Below, one piece after another: positions 20,091-28,700 of a DNA stretch of 64,000 bases. The stretch lies in the NCBI GenBank assembly GCA_003724185.1, contig RHGM01000001.1, positions 124,001-188,000 on the forward strand. The letters run 5' to 3'. Both the position numbers and the translations under genes were made by a program. The DNA comes from Porphyrobacter sp. IPPAS B-1204 (lineage in GTDB: Bacteria; Pseudomonadota; Alphaproteobacteria; Sphingomonadales; Sphingomonadaceae). The notes below the pieces were generated by a model. It saw only the letters and a program-made list of their open reading frames with translations, searched no databases and had not been told where the DNA came from. Every line of letters begins with the position of its first letter. Position 1 is the stretch's first letter.

Positions 20091-21494
20091 ATGGCCCTCG
20101 ACATCAAGATGCCGGCATTGTCGCCCACCATGGAAGAAGGCACGCTGGCCCGCTGGCTGGTCAAGGTGGGGGACACGGTGGCCTCGGGCGACATCATGGC
20201 CGAGATCGAAACCGACAAGGCGACGATGGAGTTCGAAGCTGTCGATGAAGGCGTGATTGCCGAGATACTGATCGAGGAAGGCAGCGAAGGCGTGAAGGTT
20301 GGCGCAGTGATTGCGCGGCTGACGGTCGAGGGCGAGGAAAGCGCGCCTGCTCCGGCGCCCGCTGCGGCTGCTCCTGCTGCCGATGCATCCCCCGTCGATG
20401 CGCCAGCGGCGGATGCGCCCGCTGCCACGCCAACCGCCCGCAAACTGGCTGAACTGAATGGCGTGGACCTCGCCAGCATCACCGGTACCGGGCCGAAGGG
20501 CAAGATCACCAAGGAAGATGTTGAGGCGGCGATACCCGCGGGCGGCGGTTCGGCGAAGCCCGCGCCTGCTCCCTCATCGTCCGCCTCGGATGAACGGATC
20601 ATCGCCTCGCCGCTGGCCAAGCGGATTGCGGCGGACAAGGGAATCGACCTTGCGCAGGTGACGGGCACCGGCCCCAATGGACGGATCGTGAAGGACGACG
20701 TGGAGGGCTTCACGCCCGGCGCGGTGGCAGCGGTTTCCGCTCCGGCGGCAAGCACACCGGCACCCGCACCAACGCCGACACCGGCCCCCGTCATCGAAGG
20801 CGGCGCGCCGTTTGCCGAGGAGAAGCTATCGGGCGTCCGCAAGGTCATCGCCCGCCGCCTGACCGAGAGCAAGCAGACCGTCCCGCACTTCTATCTTACC
20901 ATCGACATCCGGCTCGACCCGCTGCTCGAACTGCGCGCGCAGCTGAACAAGTCGCTGGAGCCGGATGGCGTGAAGCTGTCGGTCAACGACTTGCTAATCA
21001 AGGCGCTCGCCCGCGCACTGATCCGCGTGCCGCAGTGCAATGTCAGCTATCATGGCGACACGCTGCGCCGTTACGAGCGCGCCGATGTGTCGGTGGCCGT
21101 GGCCGCGCCTTCGGGCCTCATCACGCCCGTCATCACCCACGCCGACACCAAGGGCCTCGCCGCGATCTCGACCGAGATGAAGACGCTCGCGGGCAAGGCG
21201 CGCGATGGCAAGCTGATGCCGCACGAATACCAGGGCGGTACGGCGAGCCTCTCGAACCTCGGGATGTTCGGGATCAAGCAGTTCGACGCGGTGATCAACC
21301 CGCCGCAGGGCATGATCCTCGCGGTCGGGGCGGGCCAGCAGGCACCCTATGTGGTGAACGGCGCGATCGAAGTGGCGACGGTGCTCCACGCCAGCGGCAG
21401 CTTCGACCATCGCGCTATCGACGGGGCGGACGGCGCGCAGCTGATGGAGGCGATCAAGCAGCTGTGCGAAAACCCGATGGGGCTGGTGGTCTAG
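20091..21494 (+). CDS. pdhC: pyruvate dehydrogenase E2, dihydrolipoamide acetyltransferase
   Basis: Core of the pyruvate dehydrogenase complex, moving acetyl groups to CoA. It has one N-terminal lipoyl domain ([13 protein letters not shown] with the lipoylated Lys), an Ala/Pro linker, and then two peripheral-subunit-binding domains in tandem ([20 protein letters not shown] and [22 protein letters not shown]). A second linker and the catalytic domain with the DHRxxDG motif ([11 protein letters not shown]) complete it. Two E3/E1-binding domains are unusual; one is normal. The protein is 467 residues. lpdA lies 0.8 kb downstream in the same direction. Confidence 0.92.
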   Translation: MALDIKMPALSPTMEEGTLARWLVKVGDTVASGDIMAEIETDKATMEFEAVDEGVIAEILIEEGSEGVKVGAVIARLTVEGEESAPAPAPAAAAPAADASPVDAPAADAPAATPTARKLAELNGVDLASITGTGPKGKITKEDVEAAIPAGGGSAKPAPAPSSSASDERIIASPLAKRIAADKGIDLAQVTGTGPNGRIVKDDVEGFTPGAVAAVSAPAASTPAPAPTPTPAPVIEGGAPFAEEKLSGVRKVIARRLTESKQTVPHFYLTIDIRLDPLLELRAQLNKSLEPDGVKLSVNDLLIKALARALIRVPQCNVSYHGDTLRRYERADVSVAVAAPSGLITPVITHADTKGLAAISTEMKTLAGKARDGKLMPHEYQGGTASLSNLGMFGIKQFDAVINPPQGMILAVGAGQQAPYVVNGAIEVATVLHASGSFDHRAIDGADGAQLMEAIKQLCENPMGLVV

Positions 21495-21496
21495 CC

Positions 21497-21904
21497 ATGG
21501 GCCTAGGCGGGAGAGCGGCGCTTTCTGTGCCTTTGATCGCTCTAGCCGTGGCCGCAACTGTTGCTGTTATGGTGTTGTTGCTCAACGACGAAGCCGCCAT
21601 CCTCAAGGGCTGGGATGCCGCTTGGCTCTACTTTGTCGGGACATTTATCGTTGCGCTCCCCGTTGGTGCCTTCTTTGCCTTTCCAGCGGTGGCATTTGGT
21701 CGTTGGCTGCCCGAACCGCGCCAGGCTTGGCTAATCGGCATCGGTGTATTGGTTAGCATAGCAGCAGGGCTGGCGATAAATGGGATCGAAGGCAATTCTG
21801 TCATCGATCTCATTCTTGTTTTCGGTGCAATCGGGGCGCTGAGCGCGCAGATATGGTGGAGCCTCGTGGAGCGTCATCGCGAATTGGATGCAGCCCATGA
21901 CTGA
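21497..21904 (+). CDS. small integral membrane protein of unknown function
   Basis: A 135-residue protein with four hydrophobic stretches and a short charged C-terminus (VERHRELDAAHD). I do not recognise a family. It starts two bases after the pdhC stop at ATG 21497 and its end overlaps the start of the thioesterase gene by eight bases, so it is embedded in the pdhC-lpdA transcript. Its base composition is lower in GC than its neighbours, hinting at a later insertion. Confidence 0.6.
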   Translation: MGLGGRAALSVPLIALAVAATVAVMVLLLNDEAAILKGWDAAWLYFVGTFIVALPVGAFFAFPAVAFGRWLPEPRQAWLIGIGVLVSIAAGLAINGIEGNSVIDLILVFGAIGALSAQIWWSLVERHRELDAAHD

Positions 21905-22305
21905 TCGCACCCCCCCAGATCCGCGTCACCGCCATGCCCGCCGACACCAACCCCTATGGCGGGGTGTTCGGCGGGTGGCTGATGGCGCAGATGGCGCTGG
22001 GCGCGGGCAGCCTCGCAAGCCGCGTGGGGCAGGGCAAGGCGGTGGTGGTCTCCGCGACCGATTTCGCCTTTCCGGGCGCGATGGCGGTGGGGGACGAACT
22101 CTCCGTTTATTGCGACATCCTCGCCACCGGCACCACCTCCATGACCATCGCCGCCGAAGCGATCGCGCGGGAACGGAACGGCGAGGCCACCACCAAGGTT
22201 GCTGAAGGCACCTTCAAATTCGTGCTGATCGGAGACGATGATCGCCCCCGCGCCATCGCCGCCAGCGCAACTCTTCTCCTCCCCAAGGAAAACGACAATG
22301 GCTAA
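21897..22305 (+). pseudogene. acyl-CoA thioesterase (hotdog fold), frameshifted at a C7 run
   Basis: The main frame reads MPADTNPYGGVFGGWLMAQ and continues as a hotdog-fold thioesterase (VVVSATDFAFPGAMAVGD). The expected family N-terminus QIRVTAMPADTNP appears only if one C is removed from the run of seven at 21910-21916, which joins ATG 21897 (MTDRTP) to the rest. The span is 409 bases, 3n+1. As it stands, translation could still begin at ATG 21934, giving a protein short by about 12 residues. It overlaps lpdA by eight bases. Confidence 0.7.
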
Positions 22306-23707
22306 TGACTATGACGTGATCGTGCTCGGTTCCGGCCCCGGTGGCTATGTCGCGGCGATCCGCTGCGCGCAGCTCGGGCTGAAGACCGCCATCGTGGAAC
22401 GCGAGAACCTCGGCGGCATCTGTCTCAACTGGGGCTGCATCCCGACCAAGGCGATGCTGCGCTCGGCCGAGATCTTCCACTACATGCAAAACGCCAAGGA
22501 TTACGGCCTCGTCGCGCAGGGGATCGAGGCGGACCTTGCCGCCATCGTCAAGCGCAGCCGCGGGGTGGCGAAGCAGCTCAATCAGGGCATCGGGCACCTG
22601 ATGAAGAAGAACAAGATCACCGTGCACATGGGTGAGGGCAAGCTGACCGGCGCGAACAGCCTTACCGTGAAGGGCGAAAAGGGCGAGGAAGCCCTGACAG
22701 CCAAGCACATCATCGTCGCCACTGGCGCACGCGCCCGCGACCTGCCCTTTGCGCCTGCCGACGGCAAGCGCGTGTGGACATACCGCCACGCCATGACCCC
22801 GACCGAACTCCCGGCCAAGCTGCTGGTGATCGGATCGGGCGCCATCGGGATCGAATTCGCCAGCTTCTACAATGACCTCGACTCGGAGGTGACCGTGGTG
22901 GAAATGCTCGACCGGATCGTGCCGGTGGAGGATGCCGACGTGTCGACCTTCCTCGAAAAGTCGCTCCGCAAGCAGGGCATCAGCATCATGACCGGCGCGG
23001 GCGTCGAGGCGATCAAGGTCACCGGCAGCGGCATCACCGCCACCATCAAGGACAAATCGGGCAAAAGCGCCACGAGCGAGTTCACCCACGTGATCGTCGC
23101 CATCGGCATCGTCCCCAACACCGAGAGCATCGGTCTGGAAGGGCTTGCCGAGATGGACCGCGGCTTCATCCAGATCGACCCCTATGGCCGGACAAAAACC
23201 AAGGGACTGTGGGCGATCGGGGACTGCACCCCCGGCCCGTGGCTGGCGCACAAGGCGAGCCACGAAGGCGTGACCTGCGCCGAAGCCATCGCGCAGGAGA
23301 TGGGCAACACTGACGTCCACCCACACCCGCTCAACCGCAACAACATCCCCGGCTGCACCTATTGCCACCCGCAGATCGCCAGCGTCGGCTATACCGAGGC
23401 CAAGGCAAAAGAAGCCGGCTACGAAATCCGCGTCGGCAATTTCCCCTTCATCGGTAATGGCAAGGCCATCGCGCTGGGTGAGGCGGAGGGCTTCATCAAG
23501 ACCATCTTCGACGCGAAGACCGGCGAACTGCTGGGCGCGCACATGGTCGGTGCGGAAGTGACCGAGCTGATCCAAGGCTACACCGTCGGCAAGACCCTCG
23601 AAACCACCGAGGCGGAGTTGATGCAGACCGTCTTCCCGCATCCCACCCTGAGCGAAATGATGCACGAAAGCGTGCTCGACGCGTATGGGCGGGCCCTGCA
23701 TTTCTAA
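22298..23707 (+). CDS. lpdA: dihydrolipoamide dehydrogenase (E3)
   Basis: FAD enzyme that reoxidises dihydrolipoamide in 2-oxoacid dehydrogenase complexes. FAD-binding GSGPGGYVAA is at the N-terminus, the redox disulfide is in GGICLNWGCIPTK, a second Rossmann motif GSGAIGIEFASF binds NAD, and the C-terminal His-Glu pair lies in HPTLSEMMHE. The start is ATG 22298 (MANDYDVIVLG), overlapping the thioesterase end. It is 469 residues. Position behind pdhC suggests it serves pyruvate dehydrogenase. Confidence 0.95.
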   Translation: MANDYDVIVLGSGPGGYVAAIRCAQLGLKTAIVERENLGGICLNWGCIPTKAMLRSAEIFHYMQNAKDYGLVAQGIEADLAAIVKRSRGVAKQLNQGIGHLMKKNKITVHMGEGKLTGANSLTVKGEKGEEALTAKHIIVATGARARDLPFAPADGKRVWTYRHAMTPTELPAKLLVIGSGAIGIEFASFYNDLDSEVTVVEMLDRIVPVEDADVSTFLEKSLRKQGISIMTGAGVEAIKVTGSGITATIKDKSGKSATSEFTHVIVAIGIVPNTESIGLEGLAEMDRGFIQIDPYGRTKTKGLWAIGDCTPGPWLAHKASHEGVTCAEAIAQEMGNTDVHPHPLNRNNIPGCTYCHPQIASVGYTEAKAKEAGYEIRVGNFPFIGNGKAIALGEAEGFIKTIFDAKTGELLGAHMVGAEVTELIQGYTVGKTLETTEAELMQTVFPHPTLSEMMHESVLDAYGRALHF

Positions 23708-23716
23708 GGACACATA

Positions 23717-24572
23717 ATGACCGAGGCAGCACCCGAAGCACTCAAGGGCGAAGACTGGGCGGGTGACATGGGTGAGCGCTGGCTCGCCAGCCTCGACCGT
23801 TTCGAAGGCATGATCGCGCCCATCGGTGCGGCGTTGTTGGCTCAGGCAGATTATCAGCCGGGCGAGCGGGTGCTTGACCTTGGCTGCGGCGGCGGGGCGA
23901 CCACGCTCGCCATCGCCGAGGCGGTGGGGCCAATGGGCGCGGCGGTCGGTCTCGATGTGGCGCCGATGCTGGTCGAGCGGGCCAGACAACGCGCCGCCGA
24001 CGCGGGCAGCGCCGCACGCTTCGTCTGTGCCGACGCTACCACGGCTGTGCTCGATGAACCGCCTTTTGACCGGCTGTTCTCACGCTTCGGCTCGATGTTC
24101 TTTGCCGATCCTGTCCCGGCCTTTGGCAATCTGCGCGGCCTGTTGAAACCGGGGGCGCGGATCGATCTGGCGGTGTGGGCCAACCCGCGTGACAACGCGT
24201 GGATGATGGAGGTGATGGGCGTGGTCCGCCGCCATGTCGACATCCCCCCCCGCCGTGCCGCGCGCGCCGGGGCCGTTCGCTTTTGAGGACCTCAGCTATC
24301 TGGAAACGGTGCTGACCGACGCGGGGTTCAAAGCCATGACTGCCGCCCCCTACACGGGGCTGCAACCGGTCGGCGGGCCCGGTGCCTCGCCCGGGGAGGC
24401 AACCGATTTCGTGCTGGCATCAATGGCCGCCGGCCGCGTGCTGGCAGAGCAGGGCGAGGCCGTGCGCGATGCAGCGCGGGAAGACCTGCGGACCCTGCTC
24501 GCCGATCACCACAAGGCGGGCGAGGGCGTGATGCTCGGCTGCAAAGCCTGGCTGGTAACGGCGAAGGCCTAA
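23717..24572 (+). pseudogene. SAM-dependent methyltransferase, frameshifted at a C8 run
   Basis: The first frame carries the class I methyltransferase motif I (RVLDLGCGGGATTLA) and stays open to 24286, ending in the out-of-frame run HVDIPPRRAARAG. The true continuation, AVPRAPGPFAFEDLSYLETV, is in the next frame and runs to 24572. One extra C in the run of eight (24244-24251) explains the break; the span is 856 bases, 3n+1. Repaired, it is about 284 residues. The acceptor is unknown. Nine bases separate it from lpdA. Confidence 0.75.
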
Positions 24573-24647
24573 GCCCGGCCATCTTCGACGAACGGCGTTT
24601 TCTGTCCGACGACTTGCATAAAAACCTAATCTATTTAATTCGGGCGC

Positions 24648-25814
24648 ATGAACCTGCTCGCGCCCGACCTTGCCCAGCGCATTGCCGCCGCCGATCGCGC
24701 GCTTGGCGCAGGCAATCTGGTGCAGGCGCGCCACATCCTTGAAGAAGCGGCGAGGCTCGACCCGCCGTCTCCAGACTTCTGGCAACGCCTCGCGACGGTG
24801 CGGAAGATGGGGGGAGCGCCGATACTGGCGGTGGAAGCGATTGACCGGGCACTGGCGCTTACACCGCTGGATTTCGTCAATCTGCTGATGCGCGCCCATC
24901 TGCTGGATTCCGTCAACCATCCGGACGCCGGGGAGGCCTATGGCCGCGCGCTCGCACAGCCGCGGCCCAACCCGCTGCCGCCGATGTTCCTGCAAACCAT
25001 CGCCCGTGCCGAGGCCATGTGGGCACAGCATCAGCACTCGCTGACCGAGCGTCTCGGCAGAGCTGTCGAGGCGAGCGGGGCAGACCTCACCCCCGCCGAG
25101 CGCCGCCGCGCCGATCGCTTTGCCAGCAACATCGCGCACCGGACACGCACCTACCATTCCGAGGCGACGCATTTTGCCTATCCGGGCCTGCACGAGTTCG
25201 AATTCCACGATCCTGAGGGCTTCCCGTGGCTGAGCGAGCTTGAAAGCCTCACGCCAACGATTCGCGCCGAGATGAACACGGTCGCCAACGCGCCGGACGC
25301 CGCGCTGGTGCCTTACGTCAAGTACAACGACAGCGAACCTCTGGCCCAGTGGCGCGATCTCAACCACAACCGCGACTGGACGGCGATCCACCTGATCGAG
25401 CGGGGCGTAACAGTCGGCCCAAACGCCGCACATTGTCCAGTGACGATGGATTTCCTTGCGCGGATGGATCAACCGCAGATTGCAGGATGCGCAGCCAACG
25501 CGATGTTCTCGCTGCTTGCCCCGCGCACGCACATCCCGCCGCATGTCGGCGTGGCCAATTTCCGCCTGCTGTGCCACCTACCCCTGATCGTGCCGAACCG
25601 CTGCTGGTTCCGGGTCGGGAATGACACCCGCGATTTTGTCGAGGGGCAAAGCTGGGTGTTCGATGACACAATCGAGCACGAGGCCAAGAACGAGACCGAT
25701 CACTTGCGGGTGATCCTGATCTTCGATTTGTGGCACCCTGACCTGTCACCGGCCGAGCGCACCGCGATTCAGGCAGCGGTGAGCGCGGCAGCGTTTCCGG
25801 TGGGGGCGTTGTAG
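24648..25814 (+). CDS. aspartyl/asparaginyl beta-hydroxylase-like protein
   Basis: Putative 2-oxoglutarate/Fe(II) dioxygenase of the Asp/Asn beta-hydroxylase family (388 residues). The N-terminal 140 residues are helical TPR-like repeats. The catalytic half has the HxxPH-type pair in RTHIPPHVG, a second ligand in DDTIEHEAKN, and a 2OG-binding Arg in DHLRVILIFD. No signal peptide is seen, so it is probably cytoplasmic. The substrate is unknown. Confidence 0.82.
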   Translation: MNLLAPDLAQRIAAADRALGAGNLVQARHILEEAARLDPPSPDFWQRLATVRKMGGAPILAVEAIDRALALTPLDFVNLLMRAHLLDSVNHPDAGEAYGRALAQPRPNPLPPMFLQTIARAEAMWAQHQHSLTERLGRAVEASGADLTPAERRRADRFASNIAHRTRTYHSEATHFAYPGLHEFEFHDPEGFPWLSELESLTPTIRAEMNTVANAPDAALVPYVKYNDSEPLAQWRDLNHNRDWTAIHLIERGVTVGPNAAHCPVTMDFLARMDQPQIAGCAANAMFSLLAPRTHIPPHVGVANFRLLCHLPLIVPNRCWFRVGNDTRDFVEGQSWVFDDTIEHEAKNETDHLRVILIFDLWHPDLSPAERTAIQAAVSAAAFPVGAL

Positions 25815-25839
25815 GAGTCGTTTGAAAGGGGAGACGGAA

Positions 25840-26457
25840 ATGACCGATCTGAAAGTGGCGTTTCCCAATCCCTGCGATGAGCCGTGGGGCGCGATGGCCC
25901 GGCGCGGCTGCAACCGCCATTGCGCGGCCTGCGATACGATTATTCACGATCTCGAACACCTGACATTCGAGGACGCAGAGCGACTGCTTGAAAGCGCAAG
26001 CGATGTCTGCGTCCGCGCCAAGGTCGGCCGTGACGGGGTCATTTCGCTTAAGCCATCGGATACTGGCTCAGGTCGCCGCCTGCTGGCAGCAGCGGGCGCG
26101 ACGCTCGCACTGGCTACCGCTGCCTGCCAGACTGTGCCGGATCGCAATGAGGCCCGGTACCAGATCACCGGCAAATTTTCGTGGAAAGAATACTATTATT
26201 CAGCCGAATTGACGTCACAGGATGGTCGCAAATGGCCCAAGCGGCGGGAGCCGGGCACGGGACGCTTCATCTTCGATAACCTTCCACCGGGCACCTATGA
26301 ACTCTCCACGCAAGGATTTTGCGAAGGTCGTCAGGTGCTTGAGACAATCACAATCACCGATGCATCGGCAGAAGTGACAAAGACCGGACCCGATCTTGAA
26401 GATGGCTGCATCATTATTGGCGTGATGGTTCCCGCAGAGCCGCTGCGTAGCGGCTGA
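25840..26457 (+). CDS. Cys-motif protein with one membrane segment and a beta-type C-terminal domain
   Basis: A 205-residue protein with three parts. The N-terminal part has PCDEPWGAMARRGCNRHCAACDTIIHDL, a short Cys/His cluster that could bind metal and resembles an N-terminal motif known from proteins of other phyla. Then comes a hydrophobic segment (LLAAAGATLALATAAC), and then a region with PPGTYELST that looks like a small carboxypeptidase-regulatory beta fold. I do not know its function. ATG 25840 is preferred because GGGGAG precedes it; TTG 25822 is an alternative. A strong terminator follows directly. Confidence 0.55.
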   Translation: MTDLKVAFPNPCDEPWGAMARRGCNRHCAACDTIIHDLEHLTFEDAERLLESASDVCVRAKVGRDGVISLKPSDTGSGRRLLAAAGATLALATAACQTVPDRNEARYQITGKFSWKEYYYSAELTSQDGRKWPKRREPGTGRFIFDNLPPGTYELSTQGFCEGRQVLETITITDASAEVTKTGPDLEDGCIIIGVMVPAEPLRSG

Positions 26458-26462
26458 ACGGT

Positions 26463-26495
26463 GGCGGACAGGGTGCCCGCCTGTCCGCCGTTTTT
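26463..26495 (+). terminator. rho-independent terminator
   Basis: GGCGGACAGG (26463-26472) pairs perfectly with CCTGTCCGCC (26480-26489) around a seven-base loop and is followed by five T. It begins six bases after the preceding stop. Its left arm also equals the 3' end of tRNA-Ser (see findings). Confidence 0.85.
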
Positions 26496-26583
26496 GCTGT
26501 TTTTACAGTCGCCAACCCCTTGCACTTGCCGGAAAAAACAATAATTCCCGTATTGCGGTTATGGCAACGGGACACGGTAATTA

Positions 26584-26607
26584 TGGCGGACAAAGCGGGA
26601 TTCGAAC
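26584..26607 (+). other. attL candidate (tRNA-Ser 3'-end remnant)
   Basis: Aligned with 37086-37109 (3' end of tRNA-Ser) it matches at 21 of 24 positions: TGGCGGACA, then four bases with three mismatches, then GGGATTCGAAC. The T-stem around it no longer pairs, so it is not a functional tRNA. It lies 20 bp before the integrase start. Confidence 0.7.
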
Positions 26608-26626
26608 TCTGTAAGGCGGTGCGCTG

Positions 26627-27793
26627 ATGGCACGGCACAAGCTGACAGAGGCCGGGATCAAGCGGCTCGACAAGGCCGGTATCTACTCGGACGGTGACGG
26701 GCTATTCTTGCGCGTTCGCAAAGGCGGGTCTGCGCAATGGTTCTTTATCTACAAGCGCGGCGGCAAGCGCACTGAGATAGGCCTAGGCGGTTACGGGCAG
26801 GGGACCGCACCTGTCCCGCTCTCACTGGCCCGGACGAAAGCCGAGGATATTCGCGCCAAGCTGGCACGGGGCATTGATCCGCGCGAGGAACGCAAGCCCG
26901 TGCGGGTTATCACCTTCAAGCATTGCATGGACGAATTGCTCGCCAGCAAGGCCGACGGCTGGAAAAACGACAAACACCGGGCGCAATGGCACATGACGCT
27001 AGAGGACTATGCCAAGCCCCTGCACGATATGGCGGTTGACGGGATCGCCATCGGCGACGTGAAAGCCTGCCTTATGCCGCACTGGCAGGAACGCCCTGTC
27101 ACTGCCGATAGGCTGCGCGCACGGGTGCAGGCTGTCATTGACTACGGCATCGCTCACGGGTGGCGCACGGGCCATAATCCGGCCCGCTGGACCGGCTTGC
27201 TCGACAAGGTAATGCCACCCCGGCGCAAGCTGGTGCGCGGCCATCATGCCGCTCTGGCCTATCGTGACGCGCCAAAGGTCGCCAAGGCTCTCAAGCAATC
27301 CACCGGCGTAGCGGCGAGGGCGGTTGAATTCCTGATGCTAACCGCTGCCCGATCCGGCGAGGCCCGCTTTGCCACCTTTGACGAAATCGACTTCGCGGCT
27401 CGCACTTGGACGGTGCCAGCCGAACGGATGAAGGCGGAAAAAGAACACGTTGTCCCGCTTACTTCACGCGCAATGGAGGTTCTGGAGGCAATGCGCCAAC
27501 GCTCGACCGGCTCGCTTGTGTTCGCCGGTTCGGTGGATGATCGCCCCATATCCGACACGGCCATGACGAAAACCCTACGGCTGGCCAGCCCTGACAAGAC
27601 TGCCACCCTACACGGCTTGCGCAGCACTTTCCGCGACTGGTGCGGTGACGAAACCAACTTCCCCCGTGATGTTGCAGAGGCGGCGCTTGCTCACACCCTG
27701 AGCGACAAGACAGAGGCCGCGTATCGGCGCGGGACCGCGTTCGACAAGCGGCGCAAGCTGATGGACGTATGGGGAGATTATCTGCGTGGATGA
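26627..27793 (+). CDS. int: tyrosine integrase with DUF4102 N-terminal domain
   Basis: Site-specific recombinase of 388 residues. The N-terminal 90 residues match the DUF4102 arm-binding domain (LTEAGIKRLDKAG and DGDGLFLRV). The catalytic domain shows the tyrosine recombinase set: Arg in ARSGEARF, Lys in KEHVVPL, HGLR (His-x-x-Arg), His in LAHTLSD and the nucleophile Tyr in EAAYRRG. It belongs to the group that targets tRNA genes, which agrees with the flanking tRNA-Ser. The next gene overlaps its stop. Confidence 0.93.
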   Translation: MARHKLTEAGIKRLDKAGIYSDGDGLFLRVRKGGSAQWFFIYKRGGKRTEIGLGGYGQGTAPVPLSLARTKAEDIRAKLARGIDPREERKPVRVITFKHCMDELLASKADGWKNDKHRAQWHMTLEDYAKPLHDMAVDGIAIGDVKACLMPHWQERPVTADRLRARVQAVIDYGIAHGWRTGHNPARWTGLLDKVMPPRRKLVRGHHAALAYRDAPKVAKALKQSTGVAARAVEFLMLTAARSGEARFATFDEIDFAARTWTVPAERMKAEKEHVVPLTSRAMEVLEAMRQRSTGSLVFAGSVDDRPISDTAMTKTLRLASPDKTATLHGLRSTFRDWCGDETNFPRDVAEAALAHTLSDKTEAAYRRGTAFDKRRKLMDVWGDYLRG

Positions 27794-28418
27794 TGTCCGC
27801 CCTATCGTCCACGTCACTGATGAGGACCTAATCGCCGCGATGCAGATACTCGCCTGCATTGCCAGACCTCTACAGCCTGCCCGTGCTGGCGAATTGATGC
27901 AGCAATGGTTCTGGGCAAGGAAGCGGTATCGGCGTGAGGGTCTACCGTCCGAACTGGCAATCCCCGTGCCTGACAAGGACAGGATAAACAGCAAGCTTCC
28001 TGCCTTGGCCAAAGATATAAAGGCTGCAATCCGGGCAGGGGATTGGCTCAAAATGAAGTGGGCCGCTGAGAGCACGTCCTTTGGCCTGTCATTGCGCCAG
28101 CAAGGGGCGAGGCAATGGAACGCGGCGCACAAGGCGGATATTGAGCGCGGCAAGCTTGGGCCGACTGCCAGCCGAGAGAATGAGGCTGCAAGCGCAAAGC
28201 AGCGGATATGGAACAAGCGCCGTCCCGTCGTTCATATGGCGCTGGCCGTCCGGGAGGAACTGCGCGAATTGCACCCTGACGGCTTGCCCGATCTAGAGGC
28301 CGTCGTGTTCAATCCTGTTTGGGTTCCGGGCGCTTTGATCCGTGCCGAGGGTTATGCCGAGGTGGCAATCAAGCACAAAATTCTAAAGCCGGGAGAGCCT
28401 TGGCGGTTCATTCGCTGA
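27786..28418 (+). CDS. satellite protein of unknown function
   Basis: A 210-residue protein starting at GTG 27786, eight bases inside the integrase gene, which implies coupled translation. It has a basic central part (AKQRIWNKRRPVVH) and no clear domain or membrane segment that I can identify. A role in excision or early control would fit its place between int and the AlpA gene, but that is a guess. Confidence 0.55.
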   Translation: MDDVRPIVHVTDEDLIAAMQILACIARPLQPARAGELMQQWFWARKRYRREGLPSELAIPVPDKDRINSKLPALAKDIKAAIRAGDWLKMKWAAESTSFGLSLRQQGARQWNAAHKADIERGKLGPTASRENEAASAKQRIWNKRRPVVHMALAVREELRELHPDGLPDLEAVVFNPVWVPGALIRAEGYAEVAIKHKILKPGEPWRFIR

Positions 28419-28464
28419 CCCCCAGTTTTCGTTACCACCGCCTAGGGGACGACATAGGCAACAA

Positions 28465-28495
28465 GGGCAACACGTTCAAAGAAACGGAGTTGCCC
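28465..28495 (+). promoter_or_regulatory. inverted repeat covering the alpA ribosome-binding site
   Basis: GGGCAAC and GTTGCCC are perfect inverse complements with 17 bases between them. The right arm overlaps the last base of GGAG and ends one base before the ATG. It could be an operator or an RNA hairpin that masks the start. Confidence 0.35.
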
Positions 28496-28496
28496 C

Positions 28497-28700
28497 ATGT
28501 CTCACGTCCCTCAGTTGATGAGCATTAATGAAGCGGCAAAGGCCACTAGCCTTTCGCGCACTTCGATCTTCAAGCTGCGCGAACGCGGCGAATTCCCCCG
28601 TGCGGTTCCCCTTGGCGAGAAGCGCGTTGCATTCGTCCGTGATGAGGTGGGCGCGTGGATTGAGGCGCGCATTGCCGCCCGCGAACAGGTGTCGGCCTGA
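28497..28700 (+). CDS. AlpA family transcriptional regulator
   Basis: A 67-residue MerR-like winged helix-turn-helix protein (QLMSINEAAKATSLSRTSIF, then FPRAVPLGEKRVAFVRDEV). AlpA proteins activate excision and gene expression in P4-like satellites and PICIs. GGAG sits seven bases before ATG 28497. An inverted repeat GGGCAAC (28465-28471)/GTTGCCC (28489-28495) spans its ribosome-binding site. Confidence 0.88.
   Translation: MSHVPQLMSINEAAKATSLSRTSIFKLRERGEFPRAVPLGEKRVAFVRDEVGAWIEARIAAREQVSA

Noticed and set aside
22214..23989. 591-codon minus-strand open frame
   Set aside because: Antisense to lpdA, whose identity is certain.
26584..26626. A second tRNA gene at the left satellite end
   Set aside because: Only the acceptor and T-loop parts resemble a tRNA; the T stem does not pair and no D or anticodon arm follows.
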